From NCBI GenBank assembly GCA_029934695.1, contig JAOZLU010000422.1:1-6331 (forward strand): a stretch of DNA of 6,331 bases, in the 5' to 3' direction. Shown here piece by piece: positions 6,001 through 6,331 of the stretch. Under the pieces are notes generated by a model. That model was given only the letters and a program-made list of their open reading frames with translations, was not told the origin of the DNA and did not search any database. The stretch comes from Desulfobacterales bacterium. Its GTDB lineage: Bacteria; Desulfobacterota; Desulfobacteria; Desulfobacterales; 4be13. A program made the translations under genes and the position numbers. The first letter of the stretch is position 1, and every line of letters begins with the position of its first letter.

Positions 6001-6267
6001 TTACCCTTTTTTATTTTTATCTTCTGATTCCCGATCAGAGTCAGGGGCAAGATTCTGACAGTTGTCATAAATCTTTTTCGAGCCTCCCCCGAGCAGCAAA
6101 ACAGCTATCAGAGCAAAGCAAAAGCATGTAAAATATATATAAAAGGAAGATACATCCATCGTTTCCATTTGGGATATCCTCTGAGGCATCACACAAAAAA
6201 TTCCCACGCCTGCCAGAATAAGGGCAATTCCCCAGATTATTTGGATAATGCTTTTTTTCTGATTCAT
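6001..6267 (-). CDS. Small two-helix membrane protein, function unknown
   Basis: I do not recognise this 88-residue protein. It has a short basic N-terminus (MNQKK), a hydrophobic helix at about 7-26, a connecting loop of about 15 residues (28-42), a second helix at about 43-60, and a charged, Asp/Glu/Lys-rich tail (about 64-88). Positive charges at the N-terminus and just after helix 2 suggest both ends are cytoplasmic. Cysteines occur at 25, 48, 50 and 70. The gene lies 52 bp upstream of the GAF-containing ATPase on the same strand, so co-transcription is likely, and a membrane partner role is possible but unproven. The ATG at 6265-6267 has no Shine-Dalgarno: its upstream side is a heptamer array that stays open in frame to the window edge, though no ATG, GTG or TTG occurs in that stretch. 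A start beyond the window is therefore possible. Hydropathy and codon pattern look genuine. Confidence 0.65.
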   Translation of the reverse strand: MNQKKSIIQIIWGIALILAGVGIFCVMPQRISQMETMDVSSFYIYFTCFCFALIAVLLLGGGSKKIYDNCQNLAPDSDRESEDKNKKG

Positions 6268-6268
6268 T

Positions 6269-6331
6269 GTTTGATATTTGATGTTTGATGTTCGATGTTT
6301 GATGTTCGATGTTTGATGTTCGATGTTTGAT
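6269..6331. repeat. Heptamer tandem array (GTTYGAT), nine units to the window edge
   Basis: Nine consecutive 7-bp units fill 6269-6331: GTTTGAT, ATTTGAT, GTTTGAT, then GTTCGAT and GTTTGAT alternating to the last base. The regular T/C alternation gives a higher-order 14-bp unit from about 6283 on. The array is cut by the window end, so its full length is unknown. It begins one base upstream of the ATG of the small membrane protein and so occupies the whole ribosome-binding region. Similar intergenic heptamer arrays (STRR-type) are known from cyanobacteria and some other bacteria. Confidence 0.9.

Noticed and set aside
5973..6005. Terminator between the small membrane protein and the ATPase
   Set aside because: The minus strand has a six-T run, but the ATCAG copies before it are direct rather than inverted repeats, so no stem forms.

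Overview
The window looks like bacterial chromosome of moderate GC. It carries five intact or apparently intact protein genes and has no phage, IS, tRNA, rRNA or CRISPR content that I can see. Gene content fits an anaerobic Desulfobacterota (deltaproteobacterial) relative: a QueH-type rather than QueG-type epoxyqueuosine reductase, a stand-alone GspE/PilB-type ATPase carrying an N-terminal GAF domain, a Ste24-like M48 peptidase fused to TPRs, and palindromic and heptamer repeats between genes. That placement is inference from gene style, not from a marker gene.

Layout. Positions 1-298 hold no credible gene but are dense in structure: two perfect hairpins with a shared core (22-45 and 57-78), a segment that can re-pair with a downstream arm before a T-run (to 142), a 15-bp direct repeat (151-180), and a REP-like palindrome flanked by a GTAG tetranucleotide (233-263). 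Then come yggS (PLP homeostasis) and queH (last step of queuosine synthesis), both on +, both with TTG starts, overlapping by 4 bp and surely co-transcribed. An 85-bp gap with a degenerate heptamer repeat precedes a 621-residue membrane M48 metallopeptidase with C-terminal TPRs (+). This converges, with only 34 bp between stop codons, on an 813-residue GAF-MshEN-type secretion/pilus ATPase on the minus strand. Upstream of that ATPase, on the same strand, lies a small two-helix membrane protein whose start codon abuts a heptamer tandem array running off the right edge.

How the parts relate. yggS and queH form a translationally coupled pair, though their functions (vitamin B6 homeostasis and tRNA modification) are not linked by known biochemistry. 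The M48 peptidase is probably its own unit. The small membrane protein and the ATPase may form a two-gene unit, but no inner-membrane platform (GspF/PilC), pilin or secretin gene is in view, so the ATPase's machine cannot be named. I found no clear new system. The most distinctive items are the repeat-dense leader before yggS, the right-edge heptamer array at a start codon, the ATPase whose c-di-GMP-type motif is eroded while a GAF domain sits in front, and the peptidase whose predicted topology puts its TPRs across the membrane from its active site.
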